Below, in pieces: positions 49,599 through 58,393 of a DNA stretch of 64,000 nucleotides. The stretch is from contig NZ_CYUJ01000002.1 of assembly GCF_001299475.1 (NCBI RefSeq), positions 682,001 to 746,000 of the forward strand. Direction: 5' to 3'. This DNA comes from Neofamilia massiliensis (GTDB lineage Bacteria > Bacillota > Clostridia > Tissierellales > Peptoniphilaceae). A program made the position numbers and the translations under genes. The notes under the pieces are model-generated. The model was given only the letters and a program-made list of their open reading frames with translations. It did no database searches and had not been told where the DNA came from. Every line of letters begins with the position of its first letter. Within the stretch, counting starts at the first letter, position 1.

Positions 49599-50237
49599 AT
49601 GGACCTAAGCAAAGACTTAGCCCTATTAAAAGAACATTTTTATAGGGAAGAGACTAAGAAGAACATTTTAGAAGAAAAGAAAAAATCTCTAGATGATTCT
49701 CTTGAAAAAATTAAAAAAGAAACAGATACTCTAGAAAAACTTACAATTTTATTTCAAAAGACATCTAGGTATGCTAGAAACCAAGGAAAAACACAAATTG
49801 AAAGTCTAACAACCAGGTCGTTAAAATATATTTTTAAAAGGGATTATGACTTTCAAATTGAAATTAGCGAAAAGAGAAATACCTCTTCTGCTGATTTTTT
49901 TGTCCTAGAAGAAACTGATAATGGTCTAGTAAAAACTAAACCAGAAATTTCTAAAGGCGGAGGAATAGTAGACATAGTTAGTCTGGCACTTAGAATGGCT
50001 TTTTTAGAAAACTATAGGCCAAAAGTAGAAGGCCCATTAATTTTAGACGAGCCTGCCAAGCATGTAAGCGAAGAGTATATTTTTGATATTGGAGACTTCC
50101 TCCTACAATTTTCTCAGCAGATGAATAGGCAAATTATTATGATCACTCATAACAACCATCTAGCCAGTCTTGCAAAAACATCTTATAAAGTAAGCCAAGA
50201 AGATGGAATTTCTCATGTAGAAAAGATTCAAGCATAG
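49599..50237 (+). CDS. Rad50/SbcC-like ATPase, C-terminal half
   Basis: A 212-residue protein that supplies the motifs missing from the 481-residue ATPase. It has an N-terminal coiled coil (residues about 5-50), a signature-like SKGGGIVDIVSLALR (about 118-132), Walker B PLILDEPAKHV (about 146-156) with the catalytic Glu, and the His-switch ITHNN (about 182-186). The signature departs from the usual LSGGE/Q. It cannot hydrolyse ATP alone as it lacks Walker A, so it should assemble with the N-half protein. Confidence 0.85.
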   Translation: MDLSKDLALLKEHFYREETKKNILEEKKKSLDDSLEKIKKETDTLEKLTILFQKTSRYARNQGKTQIESLTTRSLKYIFKRDYDFQIEISEKRNTSSADFFVLEETDNGLVKTKPEISKGGGIVDIVSLALRMAFLENYRPKVEGPLILDEPAKHVSEEYIFDIGDFLLQFSQQMNRQIIMITHNNHLASLAKTSYKVSQEDGISHVEKIQA

Positions 50238-50316
50238 AAAAAAATAATATTAAAAATAAAAGAATAAAAATCCATAAGCAACAACAAACAATTCTGATAT
50301 TGACAACGATTTACTA

Positions 50317-50345
50317 TTGACTATGTCTTAAAAAAGATATAAAAT
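50317..50345 (+). promoter_or_regulatory. Promoter for rny
   Basis: TTGACT (50317-50322), a 17-bp spacer, TAAAAT (50340-50345). A further TTGACA at 50300-50305 lies upstream. No terminator separates it from the Rad50-like genes. Confidence 0.65.
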
Positions 50346-50406
50346 GAAATAGTATAGTTAATAAATTTTATACTGAGAATTAAATTTGAAACTTGAAAAC
50401 TAAATA

Positions 50407-51975
50407 TTGAAGGAGGTGTTCTTCATCGAATACGTTTACTATATTATTATGATTGTAGCAGGAGTGGCTATTGGATATTTTATTAGAAAAAGTGCTGCTG
50501 AAAAGAAAATCGGATCAGCAGAAGCCCATGCTAAAAATCTTATAATAGATGCAGAAAGACAAAGTGAATCAGTAAAAAAAGAAGCCTTATTAGAAGCTAA
50601 AGAAGAAATCCACAGGATGAGAACTGAAGCTGAAAATGAAAACAAGAGAAGAAGAGATGAAAACTCTGAACTTGAAAAGAGACTTCTAAACAAAGAAGAC
50701 CAATTAACTAAAAAGGAAGACCAGCTTGATAAAAGAGCTACTAACCTTGAAAGAAAAGATCAATCAATAGCTGATAGGACAAAAGCAGTTGAAGCCAAAG
50801 AAGTTGAAGCTGAAAATCTTTTACAAAAGAGAATTTCAGAACTTGAAAGAGTTTCAGGCTACAGCACCCAACAAGCTAAGGATGTCCTTTTAGAAGAACT
50901 AAAAGGCGAAGTCATTCACGAATCTGCTGCTATTATTAAGGAATATGAAAACAGAACGAAAGAAGACAGTGAAAAAATTGCAAGAAATATTATCGCATAT
51001 GCAATACAAAAATGTGCACCAGACTATGTTTCTGAGCTGACAATTTCTACAGTATCCCTACCTAATGATGATATGAAGGGAAGAATTATTGGAAGAGAAG
51101 GAAGAAACATTAGGGCTATTGAATCTCTAACAGGAGTTGATTTAATTATCGATGACACTCCAGAGGCGGTAACTCTTTCTAGCTTTGACCCAGTTAGAAG
51201 AGAAGTGGCGAGAATTGCTTTAGAAAGGCTAATTATAGACGGAAGAATTCATCCAACTAGGATTGAAGAAGTAGTTGAAAAAGCCGAAAGAGAAATTGAC
51301 CAAAGCATTAAAGAAGCTGGTGAAGATGCAGTGTTCGAATTGGGGATACACGACATCCATCCTGAACTTAAGAAGACCTTAGGACGTTTAAAGTATCGTA
51401 CATCTTACGGACAAAACGCCTTAAGACACTCTATAGAAGTTGCTAAACTATCAGGTTTTATGGCTGAACTAATTGGAGCAGATGTAAAGATGGCCAAGAG
51501 AGCTGGACTTTTACATGACATTGGAAAGGCTATTGACCAAGAATCTGAACAAACTCACATTGAGCTTGGTGCAGACTTGGCTAGAAGATATAAAGAACCT
51601 GACCAAGTTTTAAATGCCATTCAGTCTCACCATGGAGAAGTAGAGTTTAAATACCTAGAATCTGTTTTAGTTCAAGCTGCAGATGCCTTATCAGCAGCAA
51701 GACCAGGAGCTAGGAGAGAAACTTTACAATCTTATATTGCAAGACTAGAAAAGCTAGAAGAAATAGCAACATCTTTTGAAGGTATTGACAAGGCCTTTGC
51801 TGTTCAAGCAGGCAGAGAAATTAGAGTAGTTGTAAAACCAGAAAATGTTTCAGAAGCTGAAATGGTTGTACTATCTAGAGATATTGCCAATAGGATAGAA
51901 AGAGAAATGCAATATCCTGGCCAAATTAAAGTCAATATAATAAGAGAAACAAGAGCAATTGAATATGCGAAATAA
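50407..51975 (+). CDS. rny: Ribonuclease Y (start codon uncertain)
   Basis: RNase Y is the membrane-anchored endonuclease that starts mRNA decay in Firmicutes. The protein has an N-terminal membrane helix ([18 protein letters not shown]), a long coiled coil, a KH domain ([15 protein letters not shown]) and an HD domain ([12 protein letters not shown]). The given start is the most upstream in-frame TTG, which lies before the Shine-Dalgarno. The only strong site, AAGGAGGTG at 50410-50418, points to an ATC codon at 50425, which would give a start at IEYVYYIIM. The first in-frame ATG, at 50449, is 30 bases beyond it. Confidence 0.95.
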   Translation: MKEVFFIEYVYYIIMIVAGVAIGYFIRKSAAEKKIGSAEAHAKNLIIDAERQSESVKKEALLEAKEEIHRMRTEAENENKRRRDENSELEKRLLNKEDQLTKKEDQLDKRATNLERKDQSIADRTKAVEAKEVEAENLLQKRISELERVSGYSTQQAKDVLLEELKGEVIHESAAIIKEYENRTKEDSEKIARNIIAYAIQKCAPDYVSELTISTVSLPNDDMKGRIIGREGRNIRAIESLTGVDLIIDDTPEAVTLSSFDPVRREVARIALERLIIDGRIHPTRIEEVVEKAEREIDQSIKEAGEDAVFELGIHDIHPELKKTLGRLKYRTSYGQNALRHSIEVAKLSGFMAELIGADVKMAKRAGLLHDIGKAIDQESEQTHIELGADLARRYKEPDQVLNAIQSHHGEVEFKYLESVLVQAADALSAARPGARRETLQSYIARLEKLEEIATSFEGIDKAFAVQAGREIRVVVKPENVSEAEMVVLSRDIANRIEREMQYPGQIKVNIIRETRAIEYAK

Positions 51976-51992
51976 TCAGTAAAAATTTAATT

Positions 51993-52022
51993 AAAGAGAT
52001 ACCTGTTGGTGTCTCTTTTTTA
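51993..52022 (+). terminator. Terminator after rny
   Basis: AAAGAGATACC pairs with GGTGTCTCTTT (one T-G pair) with a four-base loop and a T run. Confidence 0.85.
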
Positions 52023-52033
52023 ATTGAGAAAAT

Positions 52034-52070
52034 AAAAACCCTCCTTACTGGTTTGTCCAGTAAAGAGGGT
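52034..52070 (-). terminator. Terminator for the minus-strand zinc-ribbon gene
   Basis: ACCCTC-C-TTACTGG pairs with CCAGTAA-A-GAGGGT around a five-base loop. On the minus strand the stem is followed by a run of five T residues. Confidence 0.8.
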
Positions 52071-52097
52071 ATAGATAAAAATCCAAAAGGGGAAGTT

Positions 52098-54272
52098 TTA
52101 AAATATTAATTTGTCTAAGACAGGCCAGAAAATTGTTGCTAGCAACAGTTCCAACAAAATTACTAGAACTGTAATAACTAAGGCGATAACTAAATACCAG
52201 CCAAAGAAAATGCCTACACCTTCTTTTTCTTTTATCTTTTTATAATTAGTTAGTAAAAGTAAAAAGGCTAAAAGTATAAAGACAACCATAGTCTTTATTT
52301 TTGGACTTAGAACATGTAAGAGAGATTCTAAACTTTGTTCATCAACTTGAGTGAAATAAATATAGATACAATCTATAAGTAAATAAACAAGTGTTTGAAC
52401 TAAAACAAAGAAAGAAATTACAGATCTCTTTAGTCTAAGGCCTATTGATTTAAAGGCCGAATTAGTTGCAGTCTGTATGGTTAAATAAATAATAATATAC
52501 TTTAATAAGGAGAAGAAAACTAAAAATCCTTTATTTGGAATTAACCAGGATATTGGCCACAGGCAAATAATAAAAGTTATTACAAGTAGGGGGAGAGTTA
52601 ACTTGGCCCCATAGGACAATAACTTTCTGACGCTGCCGTGAATTTTTGCGTTAGATTTTTTTAGGACCTTACTTGCCTTATTTTTTCCCTGCCTCTTATC
52701 AATTTCCTTATTTAAAATATTTCTCTCTTCTTCTGACAAAATTAAAGGCATGGTATCAGAAGATTCAACCGGAGAAGACATAATAATATCGATGTTGTCT
52801 ACATTGGTCTTTTTATTATTCTTTTGACTCATTGTAAAGAACTTTCCAATGGATTTAAAGAATTCTAAAATTGGCTTAAAGAATGATTTAAGATAATTCT
52901 TTTTTGGCTTGACTTCTTTTTCTACTTTTTCTTTATTAGCCTTTGGCTTTTCTTTGGATTTTTTTATTTTCTTTACTTTAAGCTCTTTATAAGTTTCTTC
53001 TTTAGTTTTTATAGGAGCTTCTGGACTAGTAGCCTTTAATTTTATGTCTACTTTCTCAGTCGCTTTTTCTATAGGCTTATTTTCTAAAGGGCTTGTATCT
53101 TCTATAAGATCATCAATTTTATCAAAGTCTTCAACTTTAAGTTCGCCTTTTTCATGTTTATCTAAAAGCGAATCAATAACTGTTTTAGAATATCTTATTG
53201 TTTGGCCTTTATCTTCAAAAGTATAAGGCTTTGAAGTAGTCCTTTTAATAGTATCTTCTGGATCTACTGGCAAAGGCTTGTCAAAGTCAACTTCTTCTAT
53301 ATCTTCTGATTTAACCTTATCTTTTTCAGTAAAAAATTCTTTTATAGAAGCAAGTAACTTATTTTCCTTTTTTTCTTTATTAACATCTTTAGACTTAGTG
53401 TTTATATTTTTTTCTTGGTCCAGGGAATCTAAAATTTCTTCATAACTTATATCTCCTTGACCCTTCATTAGCCTGCGGTAGTTATCGTAAGACAAATCTA
53501 AAAGTCTATCTTCGTCTTCTTCATTTAAGAAATTGGATATTTTTTTGAAAAGACTTGTCTTATGTGATCTATCTTTTTTTGTTAGTTCAGCTGAATTACT
53601 AGCAGAAGATGTTTTGTTTTTAGAAATTTTTGTTGTTTTAAGCTTTTTAACAGAATCAGCTTTTTTAACTTCTTCTTTTAAATTATCTAAAACTTTATTT
53701 TCAGAAGTGTCTTCTTTTTGGTCTAAGGTCTTTTTATCTTGAGTTTTATTAGTTTGGACCTTGTAAAAATCTTTTGGATCATCTTCAAGTTTTTCAATTT
53801 GTTTTTCTACATCTGGTAGGCTTGGTTTCTTTTCAAAAAATGACTTGTCATAAGTTTCTTCCTCCATCATATATTCTAAAAATCTCTTTAAAGTAGATTT
53901 ATCTGAAGGAGACTTGTCTTTTTTCTTAGTAAGATTTTTCTTAGTAAGATTCTTCTTAGGACTTTCAGAAGTATTTTCTTTAATGAATTTTTTATTTTTA
54001 AAGACATTTTTTTCTTTTCTGTCTTTTTTATCCATCAATAAAACTGTATCATCTTCTAGATTTTCATCTAACATTGAAGAAAATTCACCAGAAGCCTTTA
54101 CAGGTCTTTTAAAAGTAGCTTCATTTTTTTTAGCTAGTTTGTCTGAAGTTTTATTTTTTTTCTGGGTCTTGGCTTCTTTAAATAAAATTTCTATGTCTGA
54201 AACCTTGTTTCCACAAACATAACAAAAGTTACTATTATCAGGTAATTTAGCCCCACATTTATTACAATACAT
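52098..54272 (-). CDS. Zinc-ribbon membrane protein with a long Lys/Glu-rich middle region
   Basis: A 724-residue protein of unknown function. Residues 3-21 form a double CxxC zinc ribbon (CNKCG, CYVCG). Residues about 30-540 are Lys/Glu/Ser-rich and look disordered, with a small duplicated NLTKK unit around residue 110. The C-terminal 180 residues hold about five TM segments (LPLLVITFIICLW; FLVFFSLLKYIIIYL; VISFFVLVQTLVYLL; MVVFILLAFLLLL; WYLVIALVITVLVILL), reminiscent of Yip1-like membrane domains. AGGTGGTGG lies before the ATG. It is downstream of zur on the same strand. Confidence 0.8.
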   Translation of the reverse strand: MYCNKCGAKLPDNSNFCYVCGNKVSDIEILFKEAKTQKKNKTSDKLAKKNEATFKRPVKASGEFSSMLDENLEDDTVLLMDKKDRKEKNVFKNKKFIKENTSESPKKNLTKKNLTKKKDKSPSDKSTLKRFLEYMMEEETYDKSFFEKKPSLPDVEKQIEKLEDDPKDFYKVQTNKTQDKKTLDQKEDTSENKVLDNLKEEVKKADSVKKLKTTKISKNKTSSASNSAELTKKDRSHKTSLFKKISNFLNEEDEDRLLDLSYDNYRRLMKGQGDISYEEILDSLDQEKNINTKSKDVNKEKKENKLLASIKEFFTEKDKVKSEDIEEVDFDKPLPVDPEDTIKRTTSKPYTFEDKGQTIRYSKTVIDSLLDKHEKGELKVEDFDKIDDLIEDTSPLENKPIEKATEKVDIKLKATSPEAPIKTKEETYKELKVKKIKKSKEKPKANKEKVEKEVKPKKNYLKSFFKPILEFFKSIGKFFTMSQKNNKKTNVDNIDIIMSSPVESSDTMPLILSEEERNILNKEIDKRQGKNKASKVLKKSNAKIHGSVRKLLSYGAKLTLPLLVITFIICLWPISWLIPNKGFLVFFSLLKYIIIYLTIQTATNSAFKSIGLRLKRSVISFFVLVQTLVYLLIDCIYIYFTQVDEQSLESLLHVLSPKIKTMVVFILLAFLLLLTNYKKIKEKEGVGIFFGWYLVIALVITVLVILLELLLATIFWPVLDKLIF

Positions 54273-54292
54273 TTATCCACCACCTTGCATTA

Positions 54293-54697
54293 TTATTCTT
54301 TTTCATTTTGGCAGTCCTTACAAACTCCATGTATTTCGAAAATATGCCCCTTTGATTTAAAACCACTTTTATTTATTTTTTCAAAGAAGTCATGATCAAT
54401 AGGGCAGTGGTCTAATTCAATTTGTTTATTACAAGAATCACAAACCATATAATGAATATCCACTTCTTCAAGAGAATAATAGGCTATGCCATCTTGTCTA
54501 ACAACCTTATTAATAAAGCCTATTTCAGCTAGAGTATTTAGATTTCTATAAACAGTTGCTAGATTTATGTCATGGTTCTTTGATAAGTATGCATAAAGCT
54601 CTTCGGCACTAATAGGCTTCTTTATGCATTCTAAGCCATCAATTATTATTTCTCTTGTTTTCGTTCTCTTTAACTTATATTTTTTAAACAAATCCAT
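54293..54697 (-). CDS. zur: Zinc uptake regulator Zur (Fur family)
   Basis: A 134-residue Fur-family repressor. The winged helix contains NLATVYRNLNTLAEIGFI, and the dimer domain has the structural-zinc CxxC pairs (CDSC, CKDC). The segment with HCPID followed by GHIFEIHGVCKDC closely resembles Bacillus Zur rather than PerR or Fur. It is divergent from znuACB, which also argues for Zur. I chose the ATG at 54697, after TAGGTGA on the minus strand, over the upstream start at 54724. The adjacent 15-bp palindrome is the likely operator. Confidence 0.85.
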   Translation of the reverse strand: MDLFKKYKLKRTKTREIIIDGLECIKKPISAEELYAYLSKNHDINLATVYRNLNTLAEIGFINKVVRQDGIAYYSLEEVDIHYMVCDSCNKQIELDHCPIDHDFFEKINKSGFKSKGHIFEIHGVCKDCQNEKE

Positions 54698-54785
54698 GAT
54701 TTCACCTACAAATAATTGTAACACAAAAGCAGATAATTTACATTTATAAACTTACAAATAAAATTTGAAAAGTTTTTAACTTTTA

Positions 54786-54814
54786 TTGACAAAAACAACT
54801 TGGTAGAATAATAT
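54786..54814 (+). promoter_or_regulatory. Promoter for znuACB
   Basis: TTGACA (54786-54791) is perfect. The best-spaced -10 at 17 bp is TAATAT (54809-54814), in a stretch with other AT-rich options. Confidence 0.6.
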
Positions 54815-54820
54815 TATAAA

Positions 54821-54835
54821 TGCAAATTATTTGCA
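54821..54835. promoter_or_regulatory. Zur-type operator before znuA
   Basis: TGCAAAT-T-ATTTGCA is a perfect 7-1-7 inverted repeat, the architecture bound by Fur-family dimers. It lies between the -10 and the znuA start and touches the ribosome binding site. Weaker look-alikes occur in the 150-bp zur-znuA spacer, for example around 54705-54720 and 54730-54746. Confidence 0.75.
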
Positions 54836-54846
54836 AGGAGGAGAAA

Positions 54847-55845
54847 ATGAAAAAGAAAAGTACTATTTTAATCCTAATACTTGTATTGGGAATTTTATTG
54901 ACTGCTTGTAAGAAAAATGAAAATACGACAACTATGACTAATGAACAAGTCAAAGAAGAAGTTAATGAAACCCAAGCTAAGAAAACTATTTATGTTAGCA
55001 ATTATCCTTATTACGACCTTACAAAGGCTATAGTAGGAGACAGGGTAGATTTAGTTAACATTACTAAAAACCAAGGCTTCCACAACTGGGAACCATCTGC
55101 CAAAGACTTAGCTGACCTTCAAGAAGCTGATATGTTTATTTATTCAGGTCCAGGCTTAGAAAAGTGGGCCGATGATTTAATAGAAAAAGATTTAATTGGG
55201 GGAAGCATTCTTTCCCTATCTGACGGTCTAGATTTATTAAAATCAACTCACAGTCATGACCACAATCACGAAGAAGACCACGACCATGAAGAAGACCATG
55301 ACCATGACTACGATCACGGAGAGTTTGACCCACATATTTGGTTAAGTTTAAAAAATGCCCAAGTTATTATAAAAAATATAAAAGATCAAGTAACTGAACT
55401 TGATCCAGCTAATGCAGATTTTTATGAAGCAAACTATAAAGACCTAAGCCAGAAACTAAAAGACTTAGACGATAAATACGAAGAGACTTTAAAAGACAAA
55501 AAGAGAGATGAAATTTTAGTTAGCCATGAAGCCTATGGGTATCTTTGTAGAGATTATAATATTAAGCAAGTTGGGATTGAAGGCATTAATCCTCAAGGCG
55601 AACCAAGTCTCCAACAAATTGACAATATTATAAAACTTTGCAAAGACAAGGACATCAAGGTAATTTTTTATGAAGAAAGTATAAGTCCAAAGGTAGCAGA
55701 CTTAATTGCAAATGAAGTTGGAGCAAGCCTTGAACTATTAAGTCCTATAGAAGTTCTTAGCAAGGACCAAATGGACGCAGGCAAGGGTTATTTAGAAATT
55801 ATGACAGAAAATTTAAAAGGATTGGACAAGGCGCTTAATGAATAA
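54847..55845 (+). CDS. znuA: Zinc ABC transporter substrate-binding lipoprotein ZnuA/AdcA-like
   Basis: The extracellular zinc receptor of the ZnuABC importer. The 332-residue lipoprotein has a lipobox ending at Cys21 (LLTAC). The cluster A-I fold follows (IYVSNYPYYDLTKAIVGD; GFHNWEPSAKDLADL). Residues about 134-158 form a His/Asp/Glu-rich loop (HSHDHNHEED and repeats), typical of zinc rather than manganese receptors. I chose the ATG at 54847 after AAGGAGGAG; the upstream in-frame start at 54820 lies in the operator. It overlaps znuC by eight bases. Confidence 0.95.
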   Translation: MKKKSTILILILVLGILLTACKKNENTTTMTNEQVKEEVNETQAKKTIYVSNYPYYDLTKAIVGDRVDLVNITKNQGFHNWEPSAKDLADLQEADMFIYSGPGLEKWADDLIEKDLIGGSILSLSDGLDLLKSTHSHDHNHEEDHDHEEDHDHDYDHGEFDPHIWLSLKNAQVIIKNIKDQVTELDPANADFYEANYKDLSQKLKDLDDKYEETLKDKKRDEILVSHEAYGYLCRDYNIKQVGIEGINPQGEPSLQQIDNIIKLCKDKDIKVIFYEESISPKVADLIANEVGASLELLSPIEVLSKDQMDAGKGYLEIMTENLKGLDKALNE

Positions 55846-56473
55846 GGTACTAGAAGTAGAAAATCTATCATTTGCTTATAATAAAAACTTAATTCTAGAG
55901 GATATAAATTTTTCTATTAATAAAGGCGACTTTGTGGCTTTAATTGGTGACAATGGCCAAGGGAAAACTACCCTAATGAACTTATTAGTGGGAAAGCTTA
56001 AGGCGAATTCTGGAACTATTAATTTTTCACCAGGTGAAAAACTTTCTTATGTTCCACAACTTTCAGCTTCAACTTCTAATAACTTTCCAATTACTGTCAA
56101 GGAAATTTTGTCTTTAAATCTTTCTAGAAGGAGGATTTTTCCTAACAAAAAAGAGGAAGATTTAATAGACTCAACCTTAGATTTAATAGGTCTAAGAGAT
56201 AAGAAAAACTTTGTCTTCCAAGATCTTTCAGGTGGACAAAAACAAAAAGTCATGTTAGGCAAAGCTCTTATTAGTAAACCAAGCTTTCTTTTATTAGATG
56301 AACCACTAATTGGTCTAGACGAAAAATCAAAAAAGTCTTTTTTAAAATTATTAATTGACCAATCAAAAATTCACTCTATGACAATAATTATGGTTAGTCA
56401 CAACATTGAAGACATTAAAGAGGACATTAATAGAATATTTAAAATAGACAAGGGTAGGATGATAGAATGTTAG
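55838..56473 (+). CDS. znuC: Zinc ABC transporter ATP-binding protein
   Basis: A 211-residue ATPase of the metal-ion ABC family. It has Walker A GDNGQGKTT, signature LSGGQKQKVMLG, Walker B FLLLDEPLIGLD and the H-loop MVSHN. It overlaps both znuA and znuB, so the three genes are translationally coupled under the Zur-type operator. Confidence 0.95.
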   Translation: MNKVLEVENLSFAYNKNLILEDINFSINKGDFVALIGDNGQGKTTLMNLLVGKLKANSGTINFSPGEKLSYVPQLSASTSNNFPITVKEILSLNLSRRRIFPNKKEEDLIDSTLDLIGLRDKKNFVFQDLSGGQKQKVMLGKALISKPSFLLLDEPLIGLDEKSKKSFLKLLIDQSKIHSMTIIMVSHNIEDIKEDINRIFKIDKGRMIEC

Positions 56474-57261
56474 AACTTTTTCAATATGATTTTTTACAAA
56501 GGGCAGTTATTGTTTCTGCCCTTTTGGCTATAGTTATGCCTATGATCGGCATAGTAATTGTAAATAAAAATATTTCTGTTATTGGAGATGCCCTATCTCA
56601 CACAGCCTTGGCAGGGGTAATTTTTGGTTTAATAATAGGAATTAATCCAATGATATCTACAATTATTGTCTGTCTTTTAGCATCTATCTTAATTGAATTT
56701 TTAAGGAAGAACTTTCCAGGCCACTCTTCAATTTCAGCTACAATTGTAATGAGTTTTTCAATTGGCCTAGCTTCAGTTTTAACAGATTTTGTAAAAGTAG
56801 GAACAAATTTAGAAGCCTTTTTATTTGGTTCAATTGTCGCAGTAGGCAAGAATGATTTATATATTGTGCTAGCCTTAAGCGTCCTAGTCTTTATATTTTC
56901 CCTGTATTTTTATAAGGACCTCCAACACATTTCCTTTGATGAATCATCTGCCAGGGTTTTTAATATAAATGTAGACCTGGTAAATTTTATTTTTACAATT
57001 TTAACTGCAATAACTATAGCAATAGCATCTAGGACCATTGGAGTAATGATAGTTTCTTCTATGCTAATTATTCCAGTTGCCTGTTCTATCCAGCTAAAGA
57101 TGTCTTATTTTAAAACGATAATAGCTTCTTCAATATTTGGTTTTATCTTTATGATATTAGCCTTATTTATATCCTTTTACTTTAATCTAAAGCCTGGAGG
57201 AACAACTGTAATACTTGCTACACTAACTTTAATAATAATAACCTTATACAAAAACAAATAA
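56467..57261 (+). CDS. znuB: Zinc ABC transporter permease
   Basis: A 264-residue membrane protein of the ABC-3 family, with about eight TM segments. Conserved features are the start LFQYDFLQRAVIVSALLAIVMPMIG, NKNISVIGDALSHTALAGV, which contacts the ATPase, and RTIGVMIVSSMLIIPVA. It completes the ZnuACB importer and is followed by a shared terminator. Confidence 0.95.
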   Translation: MLELFQYDFLQRAVIVSALLAIVMPMIGIVIVNKNISVIGDALSHTALAGVIFGLIIGINPMISTIIVCLLASILIEFLRKNFPGHSSISATIVMSFSIGLASVLTDFVKVGTNLEAFLFGSIVAVGKNDLYIVLALSVLVFIFSLYFYKDLQHISFDESSARVFNINVDLVNFIFTILTAITIAIASRTIGVMIVSSMLIIPVACSIQLKMSYFKTIIASSIFGFIFMILALFISFYFNLKPGGTTVILATLTLIIITLYKNK

Positions 57262-57262
57262 A

Positions 57263-57303
57263 AAAATCGTTCGCTCTAAATTTTATAGAGGAACGATTTT
57301 TAT
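57263..57303. terminator. Bidirectional terminator between znuB and the DUF1002 gene
   Basis: AAAATCGTTC-G-CTCTA pairs with TAGAGGAACGATTTT (one bulge). A/T runs on both sides let it serve both converging genes. Confidence 0.85.
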
Positions 57304-57304
57304 T

Positions 57305-58168
57305 TTACTTAAACAGGGAAGCTATCCAATCAATTAAGTTTACTAAAAATTCTTTTAGGCCCTGTAAAAAAGATTGGCCTTGGTCTGACTTTAAAAACTC
57401 CGCTGCCTTAGAAGAATATTCAATAGCAGTATCAGCTAACTTATTCCAGTCAATATTTGCGTTTTTCATTTTCATAAACAAATCTGCAAGTTGGTCTGCC
57501 TGATCATCTGAAATTTTTACATTATTAGATTCAGCTAGATTTAAAATAAGAGTTTTTGCTTCTTCCTTGGTTTCAGGCATATTTTTTGCAAAATCAACTT
57601 TTATTATATTCATAAAGTCAGTAACTTCATCAGAAGAATTCATTTTACTAAGGTCATAGGTTAGGACTAACTCTTCATTAGAAATTTCCTTTACTTCTTC
57701 TGGTAGGTCCTTGCCAGTTAAGGCCTCATAGGATTTTAAAATTCCAGTCAAGGCTCCAGTGCCAGTAACTTCAAATGGAGCGCTAACGAGGACATCCGCA
57801 TCAGTAATTCCAGCTGTTAATAAGGCGTTTCTAAACATATCTTCGTTAATATAAATTATCTTGTCTGAAACTTTTATGTTTAGACCAGAACCTTCTTCTC
57901 TAAGGGTTAACTTTGCATTTGAAAGGGCCTGGCTGCCGATTTTGTCTGCAGAAATAAATTCACCAAGGTACTTGTGTTCTTCTTCATTAGTAACTTCTAT
58001 TATTAGAGAATCGCCAGCTTCAAATTCTTCTAAGATTACATTTTTTTGTTCATCAGTTAAATCTGCTCCTAGAGAAATTACTGAATTTACTGAGTCAGCA
58101 TAAGTAGTATTGTTAATTCCTAATATTAGTAGAGCAAGAAGAAAAATTATTTTAAGATTTCTTTTCAT
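57305..58168 (-). CDS. DUF1002 family secreted protein (YpuA-like)
   Basis: A 287-residue exported protein of unknown function. It has a signal peptide (ILGINNTTYADS, cleavage near residue 24), followed by the DUF1002 domain (SLGADLTDEQKNVILEEF; DADVLVSAPFEVTGTGALTGILKSYE). The C-terminal part has amphipathic segments and ends in a hydrophobic helix (FLVNLIDWIASLF). I chose the ATG at 58168, seven bases after AAAGGAG; an in-frame start at 58237 lies upstream of the promoter. Confidence 0.88.
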   Translation of the reverse strand: MKRNLKIIFLLALLILGINNTTYADSVNSVISLGADLTDEQKNVILEEFEAGDSLIIEVTNEEEHKYLGEFISADKIGSQALSNAKLTLREEGSGLNIKVSDKIIYINEDMFRNALLTAGITDADVLVSAPFEVTGTGALTGILKSYEALTGKDLPEEVKEISNEELVLTYDLSKMNSSDEVTDFMNIIKVDFAKNMPETKEEAKTLILNLAESNNVKISDDQADQLADLFMKMKNANIDWNKLADTAIEYSSKAAEFLKSDQGQSFLQGLKEFLVNLIDWIASLFK

Positions 58169-58199
58169 AATAACTCCTTTTTTAAATTTTATTTTTTCA

Positions 58200-58208
58200 A
58201 GTATACCA
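58200..58208 (-). promoter_or_regulatory. Extended -10 promoter for the DUF1002 gene
   Basis: On the minus strand TGGTATACT has the TGN extension and a good -10, with no good -35. Confidence 0.55.
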
Positions 58209-58351
58209 TAGATAAGACTAAAAAAAATAAAAACCAAGGAACTTTAGAAAAACTTTAAAAAACTTCACAGGATTTTCTAAAAGAATTATTAATGGATATT
58301 TCTTTAAACAATATTAGCTTAGAAACAACAAATGGCTCCTATAAAAAGAAC

Positions 58352-58380
58352 TTGTAAAGAAAAGTCTTCTATGATAATAT
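58352..58380 (+). promoter_or_regulatory. Promoter for tRNA-Leu
   Basis: TTGTAA (58352-58357), 17 bp, TAATAT (58375-58380); the overlapping GATAAT (58373-58378) is an alternative -10. Confidence 0.6.
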
Positions 58381-58393
58381 TACTTAAGTAAAA

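Noticed and set aside
49320-49620. A frameshift or sequencing error breaking one SbcC gene into pieces
   Set aside because: The first part ends with a proper stop after the zinc hook, and each following gene has its own start with a ribosome binding site or tight junction. The middle protein is a distinct coiled coil. No single-base change joins the frames across both junctions.
53533-54222. Hydrophobic plus-strand open frames opposite the zinc-ribbon gene
   Set aside because: They are antisense shadows of Lys/Glu-rich codons (CTT/TTT rich) without ribosome binding sites or promoters.
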